From Lacticaseibacillus zeae DSM 20178 = KCTC 3804 (GTDB lineage Bacteria; Bacillota; Bacilli; Lactobacillales; Lactobacillaceae), in assembly GCF_000260435.1 (NCBI RefSeq), contig NZ_BACQ01000036.1:53962-117961 (forward strand): DNA of 64,000 bases. The letters are read 5' to 3'. How positions within the stretch are numbered: position 1 is the first letter of the stretch; every line of letters starts with the position of its first letter. The position numbers were made by a program, and so were the translations under genes. The notes below the pieces were generated by a model. The model searched no databases and was not told the DNA's origin. It was given only the letters and a program-made list of their open reading frames with translations. Shown here piece by piece: positions 43,647 to 54,338 of the stretch.

Positions 43647-44471
43647 TTAGTCGGCTTTGTTGGCTAAATGCTGGATCGTGTCCACCATGGCTTGCTTGTG
43701 CGGCCAGTGAACATCGGGATTTTGCAACAGGTAAAAATGCCGACGAAACTTTGCGCCGATGGTTTGCTGTGGCACTTCTTGGGGGACGATTCGATCTGAA
43801 AGCAACGCCTGACCGACCTTGTTTTGCACCAGCGCTCGGAGCATGCTGTTGTTGTTAACGGTCATGAGATGATCGGGTGTGATGCCGGCTTCTTGTAGAT
43901 AGGCAGTTGTGTAGTAGCGCATGCCGGAGCCTTCCTCGCGCGTGAGCCAGGTACCGGTAGGCCAGCCTGCCACCACCAGTTGATCGGCGCAAAGCGTGGT
44001 TCTAACAGCACCTTTTAGCGTTAACGGTTGTTCGATGAATCCTAGATCAAGCCGCCGCGCCTCCATCTGCTTCACCACCTGGAGCGAATTCAAAACGGCA
44101 ACATTGAATTCCAGAAAAGGAAAGGCTGCCTTCAATCCGCGTGCCAAACTCGGGAATAGGACAACGGCAATACTTTGCGAAATGCCGATATTCAATTCGA
44201 CCGATGCAGCTGCAGCGGTGTTTTGCATCGCCTGTTTGGTTTTATCCCAGTCAGCAAGCATGTTGGTGCTAAACTCATAGAGAATATCAGCCGCTGCTGT
44301 TGGAATAGTGGCACTGCGTTTGTTCCGCTCAAAAAGGGAAACATTCAGCTCATGTTCCAGTTGGTGAATGTGATGCGAAACAGTCGGCTGACTGGAAAAC
44401 AGCTGCTCGGCGGCCAAGGAAAAGCTGCGGGTTTCATAAACCGCCATGAAGGTTCGAAGCAGATTGAACAA
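43647..44471 (-). CDS. LysR family transcriptional regulator
   Basis: A 274-residue regulator. The helix-turn-helix is in SFSLAAEQLFSSQPTVSHHIHQLEHELNVSLFER (about 16-49), and the effector domain covers about 90-270. The start is TTG at 44471, with GGAGGC 6 nt upstream. It is convergent with the TDT transporter gene. LysR proteins commonly control such neighbours, but here there is no shared promoter region, so the target is uncertain. Confidence 0.83.
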   Translation of the reverse strand: MFNLLRTFMAVYETRSFSLAAEQLFSSQPTVSHHIHQLEHELNVSLFERNKRSATIPTAAADILYEFSTNMLADWDKTKQAMQNTAAAASVELNIGISQSIAVVLFPSLARGLKAAFPFLEFNVAVLNSLQVVKQMEARRLDLGFIEQPLTLKGAVRTTLCADQLVVAGWPTGTWLTREEGSGMRYYTTAYLQEAGITPDHLMTVNNNSMLRALVQNKVGQALLSDRIVPQEVPQQTIGAKFRRHFYLLQNPDVHWPHKQAMVDTIQHLANKAD

Positions 44472-44551
44472 GACGTTGCCTCCGGTGTCTTTTATTTAGA
44501 ACGTTGATTAAAAGGCTTTCATTGATAAGCTAACATAATATTAGTTGCAAA

Positions 44552-44602
44552 ATCAAATCGGCGCTAACGATCAGGATCAGTCATCGTTAGTGCCGATTTT
44601 TG
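44552..44602. terminator. Bidirectional terminator downstream of helD
   Basis: AAATCGGCGCTAACGAT pairs with ATCGTTAGTGCCGATTT around an 11-nt loop. On the minus strand it ends transcription that has passed through helD and the R2 element. Confidence 0.8.
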
Positions 44603-44639
44603 TGAGTATATTACAGAATTGATGGGACAAAATATTAGT

Positions 44640-44828
44640 GCCAAAGCGGAGCAATCGGAGGCGGGGGCGGGCTCAGTGGTGAGATTGTACTAGCCGGGCG
44701 ATCTTCCCGGCGTAGTACAAGGCCGAGCTTAGAGACTCTGCTGGTTTTGCAGAGGCTCTAAGTCGTGCCCACCACTCTAGCTTCGCGGTCGCCAGCCCTT
44801 GCCCCCGCCGGAGATTGCGGAGTTTGGC
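44640..44828 (+). repeat. R2 multi-stem repeat, copy j
   Basis: A 189-nt element. The closing stem is GCCAAA...GCAATC with GATTGC...TTTGGC. Inside are three more stems: GGCGGGGGC/GCCCCCGCC extended by GGGCT/AGCCC; TTGTACTA/TAGTACAA topped by CCGGG/CCCGG; and CTTAGAGACTCTGC/GCAGAGGCTCTAAG. Between them are conserved unpaired blocks (GGCCGAG, TCGTGCCC, CTCTAGCTTCGCG). It lies between the helD stop and its terminator, so it is transcribed in the helD 3' UTR. Confidence 0.75.
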
Positions 44829-44858
44829 GCGACATGGGACTAATTGCAGTCGAAGCAA

Positions 44859-47147
44859 CTAAACCCTTGCCTCCGAAGCATCGCCAGCGTGCCGATAGAG
44901 ATCAGTCGGCAACGCCGTGATCAGCGGACTAGGCTCGTCCAGTGCGACCAGATTCAAATGGTGCAATGCGCGGGAACACAGGGTATAGAGAATATCGCGA
45001 TCGGCTTCATTTTGATAGGTTGACGCAGAGACATCCCAACCCACGACCGCATCGAATTCAAGTCCCTTGGCCAGGTAAACCGGCAGAATGACACAACCGC
45101 TTTTGAGACTGTGATCGTTCGCAGACAATAACGTGACCGGGGTGTCGAGCTTGAGCGTCGCGTAAAGCTGATCCGCAGTCTGGGCGTCTTTGGTTAAAAT
45201 CGCCACCGTGCCATCGGCCGTCAACAGCCGTGTGACCAGCTTGGACAGGGCCGCGGCCGCATCCGCGCGCGGAACCGTTAAAACTTCCGGCTTGTCGCCA
45301 GCGCGATTGAAGGCTTGGATATGGTCGTGTTCAGGCAACAGGGCTTTGGCAAAATTCGTAATTGGCTGCGTCGAACGATAGCTCTTGTTTAACGTAATGA
45401 GCCGAATTTTGTACCCCGCAAAGACGTCTTTGATTTCATGAATGAAGTCACTAGGCTGATAGTTGCTGGTAAAGACGTCCTGCTTGGCATCCCCGAGCAA
45501 GGTTAACTTGGCTTTAGGGAACGCGTGCTTCAGGTACAACAATTGCGCCATGCTGAAATCCTGCATTTCATCGACAAAGACGTACTGAATCAGGCTGTTT
45601 TGCCCGCTGCCCGTGCTCAGGTCGCGTAGATATAGCAGTGGCGCGGCATCCTCAAGACGCAAGTGATGCGATTCAATCCCATCGGAAAAGGCGGTGATCA
45701 TGGTCTGCCAAATCGATTCACTGACCGGTGCATCAACCTGGGCCATGAAGTGCTGGTAATCTTGGAACACATCATAGAAGTGATCATTGTAAAGCGCGTC
45801 GTAAATCGGGGCAAACGCCTTGGAGACAATGGCCTCTGAGACGAATTGCTGCTCGTCTTCACCGGTAGCAAATTCATGATCGGCGGTTAAGGTTTCTAAT
45901 TCACTTTGCGATAAATCTGAAACCTGCAATTGCGCCCAGTCCTGTTTGGCTTCCATATGAATGCGAGCATTCAAGCGTTTGATCAAGGCGTTTTTAGTGG
46001 CCGTAAACTTGTCGACTGGCTGCATCAGCGCTGGTTGCGACTGGTAAATCTTGGCAATATTAGCGGCGGGAAAGAAGGTTTCACCGTTAAACTCGACATC
46101 AATAAAATGCGGCGTGCGGTCCGGGTTTTTGGCAAAGTCATAGATGGCTTCCAAGTAACTTGGGGCTTCTTTGAATCGGCGAATGGTTTCGGCAGCTTTT
46201 GGCAAGCCCGCCGCGTCGTGTTCATAGCGTTCGAACAGGGTTTCTACGTGGAGGCCAGTGAAGCGGTTGGCTAAAAATTCAAATAACGTGGCCTGCCGCA
46301 TGTTCTTTTCACCAAGACTTGGCAACACTTGGGAAATGTAATTGGCGAAAAGTCTATTTGGCGAAAAGAGCACCATCTGATCGGCGTCTAGATCGCTGCG
46401 GCTGTGGTACAGCAGGTAAGCAACACGTTGCAGCACGGCGCTAGTTTTACCGGAACCGGCGACCCCTTGCACCACCAGCAAATCACTGGAAGTGTCACGG
46501 ATAATGTCATTTTGTTCTCGCTGAATCGTTGCGACGATGTTTTTCATGTATTCGTCGGATTGATCGCCAAGAACCGACTGCAGAATTTCATCGCCCACAG
46601 TTTCGTTGGTATCAAACATGGTTTTGATATGGCCATGTTCAATTTGAAATTGGCGCTTGTTTTTCAAAACCGCGTGTTGTTCTCCAGCAGGCGTTTCATA
46701 GGTGACATCACCGAGGGTGCCATTGTAGTAGATGGAACTAATCGGCGCGCGCCAGTCATACACTAGAAAATCACCGTTCTCATCAATGAACGTCGCTGTC
46801 CCGATATAAAGGGTATCTGGCTCACCATCTTCATCGATGTCAATACGGCCAAAATAAGGATTGTCCGCCAGTAGCGTCAGGCGATCACCTTCGTGTTTGA
46901 GGATCGTTTCGTTTTCAACGGCCCGCGCGACCATGACTTTTTGCTGCTGAACAGCGGCGTTGGTTTCCATTTGGTCATCGACTTCGGTGACGTTGACTTT
47001 CGTGTTTTCACCGTAAGCCCGTTCAATGCGGCTGGTTTCGCGGTGCGCCGCTTCGATTTGCTCATGAATAGCCGCTAACCTTGCCTTCAGCTTCTCGATA
47101 ACCGCCGTGACGCGTGCTTGTTCTTCTGCTTTAGTTGCATTCTCCAT
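44859..47147 (-). CDS. helD: HelD-type UvrD-like helicase (RNA polymerase recycling factor)
   Basis: A 762-residue superfamily 1 ATPase. The N-terminal coiled coil (about 1-90) is followed by the HelD hallmark PYFGRIDIDEDGE...YIGTATFIDENGDFLVYDWRAPISSIYY. Walker A is VQGVAGSGKTSAVLQR, Walker B region YVFVDEMQDFS, and motif LNKSYRSTQPI. HelD proteins bind RNA polymerase and release stalled complexes from DNA. The start is ATG with AGGAG upstream. It is a single gene; the R2 structured repeat lies in its 3' UTR. Confidence 0.9.
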   Translation of the reverse strand: MENATKAEEQARVTAVIEKLKARLAAIHEQIEAAHRETSRIERAYGENTKVNVTEVDDQMETNAAVQQQKVMVARAVENETILKHEGDRLTLLADNPYFGRIDIDEDGEPDTLYIGTATFIDENGDFLVYDWRAPISSIYYNGTLGDVTYETPAGEQHAVLKNKRQFQIEHGHIKTMFDTNETVGDEILQSVLGDQSDEYMKNIVATIQREQNDIIRDTSSDLLVVQGVAGSGKTSAVLQRVAYLLYHSRSDLDADQMVLFSPNRLFANYISQVLPSLGEKNMRQATLFEFLANRFTGLHVETLFERYEHDAAGLPKAAETIRRFKEAPSYLEAIYDFAKNPDRTPHFIDVEFNGETFFPAANIAKIYQSQPALMQPVDKFTATKNALIKRLNARIHMEAKQDWAQLQVSDLSQSELETLTADHEFATGEDEQQFVSEAIVSKAFAPIYDALYNDHFYDVFQDYQHFMAQVDAPVSESIWQTMITAFSDGIESHHLRLEDAAPLLYLRDLSTGSGQNSLIQYVFVDEMQDFSMAQLLYLKHAFPKAKLTLLGDAKQDVFTSNYQPSDFIHEIKDVFAGYKIRLITLNKSYRSTQPITNFAKALLPEHDHIQAFNRAGDKPEVLTVPRADAAAALSKLVTRLLTADGTVAILTKDAQTADQLYATLKLDTPVTLLSANDHSLKSGCVILPVYLAKGLEFDAVVGWDVSASTYQNEADRDILYTLCSRALHHLNLVALDEPSPLITALPTDLYRHAGDASEARV

Positions 47148-47296
47148 AATAGCGGCGCTCCTCTCGTGTTTAAAATAGTGTCAACAATCTTAAGCCCAGC
47201 GGCCTGAAAAGTAAAGCAATGCGACATAACGCTTGTTGTTGCATCGGAAATCAAAGTGGTACACTTATGAATAATTAAAGTAAATGGAGGTTTGAC

Positions 47297-48829
47297 ATGG
47301 CTGATTTATGGCGGACGGTTTCCGAGCGCCACGTTGAATTGCTCAATGCCTTAGGACAACATATCGAAATATCGCTGATTGCGCTTGTTTTGGCAGTCAT
47401 CATTGCCATTCCGCTTGCTGTTTGGGTACAGACGCATCCCAAAGTAGCGGCAGTTTTACTTCAGGTAACCGGCGTTTTGCAAACAATTCCTTCATTAGCC
47501 TTGTTAGGGTTGTTGATTCCATTCGTCGGTATCGGCACGGTGCCGGCGATCATTGCGTTGGTTGTTTACGCACTGCTGCCGATTTTTCAAAATACTTATA
47601 TCGGACTGCAGGATATCGATCCGTCGTATGAAGAAGCCGCCGATGCATTTGGCATGAGCCGACTGCGCAAATTGTTCAAAGTCGAATTGCCGATTGCGTT
47701 GCCGGTCATTTTATCCGGTGTGCGCACCGCGATGGTTTTGATTATCGGGACCGCCACTTTGGCAGCGTTGATTGGCGCCGGCGGACTGGGGACGTTTATC
47801 CTGCTAGGCATTGATCGCAACGATGCTTCATTGACCTTGATGGGTGCGCTGGCGGCTGCGTTGTTGGCGATTGTCTTTTCGTGGCTGTTGAATTTACTGC
47901 AAAAAGTCAATTGGAAGCTGAGTGTCAGCGTGGTTGGTATTGTATTACTGGGCTTTGCTGGCACCCAGGTTTACAACTGGGCGACCGCACCTAAAGAAAC
48001 GATCACGATTGCCGGCAAATTAGGCAGTGAGCCGGACATTTTAATTAGCATGTATAAGGAATTAATCCAAAAAGCCGACCCTGATGTGAAGGTGACGCTG
48101 AAACCGAATTTTGGCCAGACGAGCTTCTTGTACAATGCGCTGCGAACCGATAAGATCAACATATACCCTGAGTTTTCCGGAACCGTGCTGGAAAGCTTGA
48201 CGAAACCGACTGCCGCCCAACAGAAACAAGTGGCGGCAGGCAAAAACAACTATCCGCTGGCCCAGCAACTACTGGCGAAGCAAGGACTGCGTTATTTGAA
48301 ACCCATGGCGTACAACAATACTTACGCGCTGGTTGTCAAAGCCAGTTTCGCCAAGCGCTACCAGTTGAAGACAATTAGTGATTTGGCCAAAATTGCCCCG
48401 TCGATTCGCGCCGGTTTCGATTTGGAATTCATTGATCGTCAGGATGGGTATAAAGGCATCAAGCAGAAATATGGCTTGCAGTTCAAGGTCGACTCAATGG
48501 ATCCGTCGCTGCGGTATCAAGCATTGGATCGGGGACAGATTAACCTGACTGACGGCTATACGACAGACGCGCAACTGCGGCAGTATCACCTTGTCGCTTT
48601 GAAGGATGACAAAGGCTTGTTCCCGATTTATCGCGGCGCGCCACTCATGCGCAACAGTTTTGCCAAACACCATCCGCATTTGGTCACGGCGTTAAATAAG
48701 TTGGCGAACCACATCACCGAAAAGCAGATGCAGGATATGAACTATGCGGTCAGTGTCCGCCGCGAAAAAGCCGCAACGGTGGCGCATCGTTACCTTGTCC
48801 GGCATGGTCTGCTAAAGGAGGCGCGCTGA
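47297..48829 (+). CDS. Osmoprotectant ABC transporter, fused permease and substrate-binding protein
   Basis: A 510-residue fusion. Residues about 1-210 form an ABC permease with the EAA-like loop DPSYEEAADAFGMSRLRKLFKVELP. Residues about 235-505 form an OpuAC/ProX-type binding domain (TIAGKLGSEPDILISMYKEL; GQTSFLYNALRTDKINIYPEFSG) facing outside. It imports glycine betaine, choline or carnitine under osmotic stress. The fusion is common in lactic acid bacteria, where the binding domain is tethered to the membrane. The start is ATG with a GGAGG site. The stop overlaps the ATPase gene start (ATGA). A possible promoter is TTGTTG-18-TACACT at 47236-47265. Confidence 0.88.
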   Translation: MADLWRTVSERHVELLNALGQHIEISLIALVLAVIIAIPLAVWVQTHPKVAAVLLQVTGVLQTIPSLALLGLLIPFVGIGTVPAIIALVVYALLPIFQNTYIGLQDIDPSYEEAADAFGMSRLRKLFKVELPIALPVILSGVRTAMVLIIGTATLAALIGAGGLGTFILLGIDRNDASLTLMGALAAALLAIVFSWLLNLLQKVNWKLSVSVVGIVLLGFAGTQVYNWATAPKETITIAGKLGSEPDILISMYKELIQKADPDVKVTLKPNFGQTSFLYNALRTDKINIYPEFSGTVLESLTKPTAAQQKQVAAGKNNYPLAQQLLAKQGLRYLKPMAYNNTYALVVKASFAKRYQLKTISDLAKIAPSIRAGFDLEFIDRQDGYKGIKQKYGLQFKVDSMDPSLRYQALDRGQINLTDGYTTDAQLRQYHLVALKDDKGLFPIYRGAPLMRNSFAKHHPHLVTALNKLANHITEKQMQDMNYAVSVRREKAATVAHRYLVRHGLLKEAR

Positions 48830-49785
48830 TGGCACTGATTAGCTTGGAAAATGTGACCAAAGCCTATGATGGCAAGCCAGTGGTTGATGATTTGAGCCTG
48901 AATGTGGAGCAAGGCGAATTGTTTGTTTTGGTCGGAACCTCCGGCAGCGGCAAAACCACGACGCTGAAAATGATTAATCGCTTGGTTGAACCGACTAGTG
49001 GCACAATTAAATTTGCCGGTAAGCCGCTCACCAGTTACCGAGTTCGTGATTTGCGGTGGAATCTCGGCTACGTTTTGCAACAAATCGCGTTGTTTCCAAT
49101 CATGACCGTTGCCCAAAACATTGCCGTGATTCCGGAAATGAAAGGCTGGTCGCGGCAAAAAATCCGTCAGGCAACTGATAAGCTGTTGACAATGGTTGAT
49201 TTGCCGCCGGCTGAATACCGTGATCGCATGCCCAGCGAACTTTCTGGCGGCCAGCAGCAGCGGATCGGCATTTTACGCGCGTTGGCATCACGGCCTAAAG
49301 TCGTGCTGATGGATGAGCCTTTTTCCGCCCTTGATCCGATTTCGCGAACCCAACTGCAGGATATGTTGCTGCAACTGCATCGTGCTATGAAAACAACCGT
49401 GATTTTTGTCACGCATGACATGGCGGAGGCAATGAAGCTAGGCGATCGGATCGGCGTGATGCACAGTGGGAAGCTTTTGCAGGTCGACACACCGGAAGCG
49501 ATTGCGACTCAGCCGGCGAATGATTTTGTGGCCGATCTTTTCAAGGGCGCACAGGCCAATCAAGGGTTGCAGGTGACCTTAAGCCAGCTGGCCCCGTTTG
49601 CGGTTGCCGAGTCAGCGCGGCATGCAGTGGGCGGCAACCTGACGCTGGCGGAAGCATTGCCGCTGTTAGACGCACATGAAACGTTGCAGGTGAATAGTGA
49701 CCATGGCACGTTTGTGGTTAATACTCATAGTGTGGTTGCTTATCTGGCAAGCGCATTTGTTGATCAAAATACAGAAACGGAGTGA
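48829..49785 (+). CDS. Osmoprotectant ABC transporter ATPase
   Basis: A 318-residue ATPase. Walker A is GTSGSGKTT, Q-loop YVLQQIALFP, signature LSGGQQQRIGILRAL, Walker B VVLMDEPFSALD and switch His VTHDMAEAM. About 80 C-terminal residues follow the ATPase domain, but full tandem CBS domains (as in OpuCA) are not evident. It overlaps the permease gene by one base pair and the oxidoreductase gene region by a few bases, so all three are one operon. Confidence 0.9.
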   Translation: MALISLENVTKAYDGKPVVDDLSLNVEQGELFVLVGTSGSGKTTTLKMINRLVEPTSGTIKFAGKPLTSYRVRDLRWNLGYVLQQIALFPIMTVAQNIAVIPEMKGWSRQKIRQATDKLLTMVDLPPAEYRDRMPSELSGGQQQRIGILRALASRPKVVLMDEPFSALDPISRTQLQDMLLQLHRAMKTTVIFVTHDMAEAMKLGDRIGVMHSGKLLQVDTPEAIATQPANDFVADLFKGAQANQGLQVTLSQLAPFAVAESARHAVGGNLTLAEALPLLDAHETLQVNSDHGTFVVNTHSVVAYLASAFVDQNTETE

Positions 49786-49790
49786 TCGTG

Positions 49791-51116
49791 ATGGCATATG
49801 ATTATGACACGATTGTGATCGGTGGCGGCCCCGGTGGCTTAGCTGCTGCTTATGGTCTCGCGGCGCAACAGAAGGTATTGGTCATTGAAGGCGATCTGTG
49901 GGGCGGCACCTGTCCCAACTACGGCTGTGATCCGAAAAAAATGCTGTATCGCGGTGTCGAAGTGAAAAACGCCGCCTTGCGAATGAATGGTTTTGGCATT
50001 AGCGGAACGGCTAAAATCGATTGGCCGTCCTTGATGGCATTTAAACGTGGTTACACCAGCGGCATTCCGGCGGGGACCTTGAACGGTTTAACCCGCACTG
50101 GTATTAAAACGTTATACGGCCGGGCACAGTTGCTCGGCGAACACGCGGTTAAAGTCGGTTCGCAAAATGTCACAGGTGAACATATTGTCATCGCGACGGG
50201 TCATACACCGCGCTTTCCGGATATCCCCGGCGCCAATTTGTTGAAAACGAGTCGTGACTTTCTGGATTTAGATGAGCTGCCGACCAGTATTGCGTTTATC
50301 GGTGCCGGTTATGTCAGCGTTGAGCTCGCCAATATTGCGGCTGCTGCCGGTGCGGAAGTGCATATTATTGGGCACTCTGATCGCTTGTTGCGGGCTTTCC
50401 CAAAAGTCGCCACCGAAGCACTGAAGCAGTTGTTGATCAAGTCTGGCATTCATTTTCACCCTAATGTTGAACTCACGAAAATCAGTCCGCTCGGTACGAT
50501 GACGCATCTGCATGCAGATGATTTTGACATAAATGTCGATATGGCGATTACGGCTATGGGTCGCATTGCCAATGTCGCCGACCTCGGTCTCGCTAATGCC
50601 GGGATTAAGGCGGACACCCGCGGGATTCCGGTGGATGATCATTTGCGCACGGTCGTTCCTAATATCTATGCGCTGGGTGACGTGAACTTGAAGCCGCAAC
50701 CGAAACTAACACCGGTTGCCGGATTTGAAGGGCGCTATGTGGCCAGTCAGATTCTGGGCGATCAGGAGCCGATTCATTATCCGGCGATTCCCACGATTGT
50801 CTTTGGACCGACCGAACTTGCCAAAGTCGGCGTGGCACTGGAAGACGCAGAAGCTGCGCCTGATCGCTACAAGGTGGTCCATAACGATACCACCGAATGG
50901 TACACCTATCACCGCCTACAGGATCCGGACGCTCAAGTGTGGACAATTGTCGATAAAACAACCGGCCAGCTCGCCGGTGCGGTCGTCCTTGCCAGCCTAG
51001 CCGAAGATCTGATCAATACTTTTGCCGCGGCCATTGATGCAGGTAAAAAGCCAGCTGAGCTTAATCAAATCTATGCGTATCCGAGTGCGCAGAGTGATTT
51101 GCAGTATTTGTTTTAA
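49791..51116 (+). CDS. FAD-dependent pyridine nucleotide-disulfide oxidoreductase (glutathione-reductase-like)
   Basis: A 441-residue flavoprotein. The FAD-binding GGGPGGLAAAYG, redox-active disulfide GTCPNYGCDPKK (CxxxxC), NAD(P)-binding FIGAGYVSVELA and the second FAD motif NIYALGDV are present. The C-terminal dimer domain (about 330-441) lacks the His-Glu pair (HPT-like) of true glutathione reductases, ending instead in YAYPSAQSDLQYLF. The ATG at 49791 has ACGGAG 8 nt upstream. It is co-transcribed with the osmoprotectant transporter, an unexpected pairing. The substrate disulfide is unknown. Confidence 0.85.
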   Translation: MAYDYDTIVIGGGPGGLAAAYGLAAQQKVLVIEGDLWGGTCPNYGCDPKKMLYRGVEVKNAALRMNGFGISGTAKIDWPSLMAFKRGYTSGIPAGTLNGLTRTGIKTLYGRAQLLGEHAVKVGSQNVTGEHIVIATGHTPRFPDIPGANLLKTSRDFLDLDELPTSIAFIGAGYVSVELANIAAAAGAEVHIIGHSDRLLRAFPKVATEALKQLLIKSGIHFHPNVELTKISPLGTMTHLHADDFDINVDMAITAMGRIANVADLGLANAGIKADTRGIPVDDHLRTVVPNIYALGDVNLKPQPKLTPVAGFEGRYVASQILGDQEPIHYPAIPTIVFGPTELAKVGVALEDAEAAPDRYKVVHNDTTEWYTYHRLQDPDAQVWTIVDKTTGQLAGAVVLASLAEDLINTFAAAIDAGKKPAELNQIYAYPSAQSDLQYLF

Positions 51117-51155
51117 ACTGAGTGAAGGTTAGCAAGTTGGATTGCGCGCTGAAGG

Positions 51156-51184
51156 TTGACATCACTTCGTTAGTTAGCTAACCT
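51156..51184 (+). promoter_or_regulatory. trpS promoter
   Basis: TTGACA (51156-51161), 17 nt, TAACCT (51179-51184), directly ahead of the T-box leader. Confidence 0.6.
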
Positions 51185-51196
51185 AAACTCATATTC

Positions 51197-52433
<1,237 letters not shown>

Positions 52434-52566
52434 TCAGATCCGTCTTTAGCCGGATGCTGATTGGTACCGGCATGGTAAAATAAAAAAGAAGTGAAAAACT
52501 TGATTACGGACGCGAATTGGCCTAGCAACGATTTTTGCTGCCGAGGTGCGTCCCAGAGGAGAATTG

Positions 52567-53178
52567 ATGATGAAAACGAAACGACTAAGTCCAGTTGCAG
52601 TTACAAGCATTGTGCTCGGCGTGATTGTGGCGATCTGCCTGATTTTTGGCATTGGCACCTATAACTCATTAGCGAAGCAGAATCAGGCAGTCGAAGCGCA
52701 ATGGAGCCAAGTTGAAAACGTCATGCAGCGCCGGGCTGATTTGGTACCTAACTTGGTCAATGCCGTTAAAGGCCAGATGGGTCAGGAACAAAAGGTTTTT
52801 GGTGAAATTGCCGAAGCCCGCAAGTCTTATGCGAACGCGAACACAACGACTGGCAAGGCTAAAGCCGATGATCAGTTGAATAAGAGTGTGGGTACCTTGA
52901 TTAACGTCATCAAGGAAAACTATCCGAGTTTGCAAAGCAGCAATCAGGTGAACACATTGATGACGCAGCTTGAAGGTAGCGAAAATCGGATTGCGGTTGA
53001 ACGCAAGCGCTATATTGACCAAGTGCGTGATTACAATCAAAGCGTTGTGACGTTCCCGAAAAACATTTTTGCCAGCATGATGGGCTTGGGCAAGAAGGAT
53101 ACCTTTAAAGCCACCCCGTCAGCCCAGACAGTACCAAGCGTTGATTTTTCAAGTAATAGCTCCAGCTCCGGGAAGTAG
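52567..53178 (+). CDS. LemA family protein
   Basis: A 203-residue protein with an N-terminal membrane helix (PVAVTSIVLGVIVAICLIFGIGTY), then the LemA core NQAVEAQWSQVENVMQRRADLVPNL and ENRIAVERKRYIDQVRDYN. The rest is helical and faces outside. The function of LemA is unknown; it is nearly always paired with a TPM-domain protein, as here (9-nt gap). The ATG at 52567 follows AGAGGAG; 52570 is equally possible. Confidence 0.87.
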   Translation: MMKTKRLSPVAVTSIVLGVIVAICLIFGIGTYNSLAKQNQAVEAQWSQVENVMQRRADLVPNLVNAVKGQMGQEQKVFGEIAEARKSYANANTTTGKAKADDQLNKSVGTLINVIKENYPSLQSSNQVNTLMTQLEGSENRIAVERKRYIDQVRDYNQSVVTFPKNIFASMMGLGKKDTFKATPSAQTVPSVDFSSNSSSSGK

Positions 53179-53186
53179 GTGGCGCC

Positions 53187-54047
53187 ATGCGCAGGCATTT
53201 AGCGTGGTTATTCGCCGCGCTGACGGGCTTGCTGCTGTTTGCCGGTGCAGCCCATCCGGTGGCGGCGGCTGAGGATCTGCCGGCACGACCGACTGACCAT
53301 TACTACCTGGATCAGGATCAGTATCTTGACAATGCGACTAAGCAGTTGGTCGACCAAAAGAATCGCTACTATCAGGAAACCAAGCAGCAGCCGCAAATTG
53401 CAGTCGCTGCTTTGAAATCCACCCATGGCGATCCGCTGTCAGATTATGCCCCGGACTTATTTCAAAAGTGGGGCATTGGTAAAAAAGGCACCGATAATGG
53501 CGTCCTGATTCTGTATGCCGACAATAATGGTAAGCAAAATCTGCGAATCGAAGTGGGTTATGGTCTTGAAGGCGATTTGCCGGATGCCTTGGCCGGACAG
53601 ATTCTAGACAGCAATCTGAAATCGATTAAGTCACACAACAAGGCGGATTTAAACCGAGCGTTGCGCAAGGTGTTTAATGCCGTTGCGACCGTGATTGATA
53701 AGAAATATAAGTTTCCTAAGGACCAGAACACGGTGCCTGATGAAACCATGAATCAGTATCGCAGCACAGGCCACAGCCAAGGTGGCAGCTTATTAGGAAA
53801 AATTATTTTAATTTTCCTGGCGGTTGTCGTCGTTGCAGTCATCTTCGGTGGCCGTGGCGGTGGTGGCCGCGGTGGTCGCCGCCGTGATGGCGATAGCGGT
53901 TTCTGGCTATGGCTGATCATTGATGCCTTGCTTTCCGCAGGCCGAAGAGGCGGCGGAGGCGGTTTCGGCGGTGGCTTTGGCGGCGGATCCGGAGGCGGCT
54001 CAAGCTGGGGCGGCGGCAGCTCCGGTGGCGGTGGCGCCGACGTTTGA
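53187..54047 (+). CDS. TPM-domain (YgcG-like) secreted membrane protein with Gly-rich tail
   Basis: A 286-residue protein. A signal peptide (1-27, LAWLFAALTGLLLFAG) leads to a TPM domain (about 35-175; YYLDQDQYLDNATKQLVDQKN, GVLILYADNN, RIEVGYGLEGDLPDALAG). One membrane helix (LLGKIILIFLAVVVVAVIFGG) and a long Gly/Arg/Ser-rich tail follow. TPM proteins are linked to the cell envelope and membrane-protein repair in other organisms; the bacterial role is uncertain. It forms an operon with lemA. Confidence 0.87.
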   Translation: MRRHLAWLFAALTGLLLFAGAAHPVAAAEDLPARPTDHYYLDQDQYLDNATKQLVDQKNRYYQETKQQPQIAVAALKSTHGDPLSDYAPDLFQKWGIGKKGTDNGVLILYADNNGKQNLRIEVGYGLEGDLPDALAGQILDSNLKSIKSHNKADLNRALRKVFNAVATVIDKKYKFPKDQNTVPDETMNQYRSTGHSQGGSLLGKIILIFLAVVVVAVIFGGRGGGGRGGRRRDGDSGFWLWLIIDALLSAGRRGGGGGFGGGFGGGSGGGSSWGGGSSGGGGADV

Positions 54048-54118
54048 TTGCAAATATGTTTCATTTACCAGACAGTTATTCAGCTGCCTGGTTTTTTGTG
54101 CTATGGTGGTGGAATTGT

Positions 54119-54240
54119 TGAGCGCGAACCGGCGCGGTTAGAAGCCGGAGCATAAGCGGCCTCGAGCCTAAATGGCTGGTCTTTGGCCATTTAGGCTCGA
54201 GGTCCTTATGTGCAGGCTTCTGCGCCGGTGAGCGCGTTAT
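54119..54240 (-). repeat. R1 hairpin repeat, copy h (reverse orientation)
   Basis: The inner stem CTCGAGCCTAAATGG/CCATTTAGGCTCGAG is perfect and differs from copies a and b by paired changes. The middle stem is AGAAGCC/GGCTTCT. It is followed by fragment i. Confidence 0.87.
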
Positions 54241-54248
54241 GGAAAGTT

Positions 54249-54275
54249 GAGCGTGAGCTGGCGCGTTTAGGAGTA
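54249..54275 (-). repeat. R1 end fragment, copy i
   Basis: GAGCGTGAGCTGGCGCG followed by TTTAGGAGT is the outer end of a reverse R1 copy, without the rest of the element. Confidence 0.6.
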
Positions 54276-54338
54276 AGAAAGAAGCTTTGCCTTCCCCACC
54301 CGCAATCACACAAACATTACAAATTTTGGAGGTTAGAT

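Noticed and set aside
53753..54064. Proline-rich minus-strand frame
   Set aside because: It is the complement of the Gly-rich tail of the TPM protein.
54210..54338. Longer N-terminus for the MATE transporter
   Set aside because: The extra codons come from R1 copy h and fragment i, and the ATG at 54339 has the ribosome binding site.
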